Source: an uncultured Prevotella sp. (GTDB taxonomy: Bacteria > Bacteroidota > Bacteroidia > Bacteroidales > Bacteroidaceae). Taken from it: a stretch of DNA of 9,330 nt. The stretch lies in the NCBI GenBank assembly GCA_945637645.1, contig CALZDK010000071.1, forward strand, positions 1 through 9,330. Reading direction: 5' to 3'. The notes beneath the pieces are model-generated. The model ran no database searches. It saw nothing but the letters and a program-made list of their open reading frames with translations, and was not told where the DNA came from. Shown here one piece after another: positions 8,810-9,330 of the stretch. Position 1 is the stretch's first letter, and every line of letters starts with the position of its first letter. The position numbers and the translations under genes were made by a program.

Positions 8810-9330
8810 ATGCGAATATCAATAATCGGAGCCGGTGCGGCAGGATGTTTCGCCGCCATTGAGATAAAACGTAGGTTGCCCTTGGCAGAGGTCGTCGTCT
8901 TTGAAAGCGGACGGAAAGCACTGGCAAAGGTGGCTGTCACTGGTGGCGGGCGATGCAACCTCACCAACAGTTTTGCCGGTGTGGGCAGCATGGAGACGGT
9001 CTATCCGCGCGGGGCGCGTCTTATGCGCCGACTGCTGAAGGAGTTCAGCCACACCGATGCCTACCGGTGGTTTGAGCAGGCTGGGGTGAGGCTTCTTACC
9101 CAAGACGACCATTGCGTTTTCCCCGTGTCGCAGGACGCAATGGAGATTGTAGCCACATTGCTTGGCCTGATGAGGAAGCATGGAGTGGTGCTGAAGACAA
9201 GGCACCGCGTGACGGACATTGTTCCTCAGAAGGAAGGGGAAACCATTAAATATTTACTTTCAGTTTCCGACGGAAACACCTCGCAGACAGATGCTTATCT
9301 TGCCGATGCGGTGGTAGTCACCACTGGCGG
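8810..9330 (+). CDS. BaiN/HI0933-family NAD(P)/FAD-dependent oxidoreductase (3' end outside window)
   Basis: An open frame of 173 complete codons starts at the ATG at 8810 and runs off the right edge without a stop. The N terminus has the FAD-binding Rossmann motif IIGAGAAG (residues 5-12), an acidic residue ending the second strand (VVVFES), and the family signature GRKALAKVAVTGGGRCNLTN (34-53). YPRGARLMRRLLKEF and an aromatic/acidic stretch near CVFPVS continue the HI0933-like pattern, and VVVTTGG lies at the window edge. Full family members are about 400 residues, so under half is seen. The physiological substrate of most members is unknown; the BaiN name comes from bile-acid metabolism in Clostridium, and that role should not be carried over. 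The start is firm because the FAD motif begins at residue 5. No -7-like promoter is visible between mutB and this gene. Confidence 0.9.
   Translation, partial: MRISIIGAGAAGCFAAIEIKRRLPLAEVVVFESGRKALAKVAVTGGGRCNLTNSFAGVGSMETVYPRGARLMRRLLKEFSHTDAYRWFEQAGVRLLTQDDHCVFPVSQDAMEIVATLLGLMRKHGVVLKTRHRVTDIVPQKEGETIKYLLSVSDGNTSQTDAYLADAVVVTTG

Overview
The window looks like a chromosomal segment from a Bacteroidales bacterium, most likely Prevotella or a close relative. The grounds are the Bacteroidetes-type -7 promoter elements (TAnnTTTG) in the only divergent intergenic region, the lack of clear Shine-Dalgarno sequences before most genes, AT-rich spacers around GC-richer genes, a heptamer repeat tract of a kind common between Bacteroidales genes, and the gene families themselves. 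No mobile elements, RNA genes, CRISPR arrays or phage genes are visible.

Left half, minus strand, transcribed right to left from about 4.5 kb: a two-domain AspT/YidE-family transporter, an OadG-type membrane subunit carrying a periplasmic lamin-tail domain, a biotin carboxyl carrier protein, and the OadB-type sodium-translocating decarboxylase beta subunit. These are three of the four usual parts of a Bacteroidetes biotin-dependent Na+ pump that decarboxylates methylmalonyl-CoA or oxaloacetate. The carboxyltransferase (alpha) subunit is not in the window.

Right half, plus strand, from about 4.6 kb: mutA and mutB, the small and large subunits of B12-dependent methylmalonyl-CoA mutase, 11 bp apart, ending at a good intrinsic terminator. 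Immediately after the terminator begins a BaiN/HI0933-family flavoprotein that runs off the right edge.

How they fit together: the mutase interconverts succinyl-CoA and (R)-methylmalonyl-CoA. After epimerisation, the decarboxylase would convert (S)-methylmalonyl-CoA to propionyl-CoA and export Na+. The transporter belongs to the family that contains the Corynebacterium glutamicum succinate exporter SucE, so a dicarboxylate (succinate) export role would suit the locus. This is a coherent succinate/propionate fermentation module whose two halves share one divergent control region of about 260 bp. The epimerase and the carboxyltransferase must lie elsewhere. The metabolism is largely known. The less ordinary points are the transporter in the alpha-subunit position, the lamin-tail/OadG fusion, two cysteine clusters in MutA, a hairpin plus mini-ORF in the mutA leader, and a terminator abutting the next start codon.
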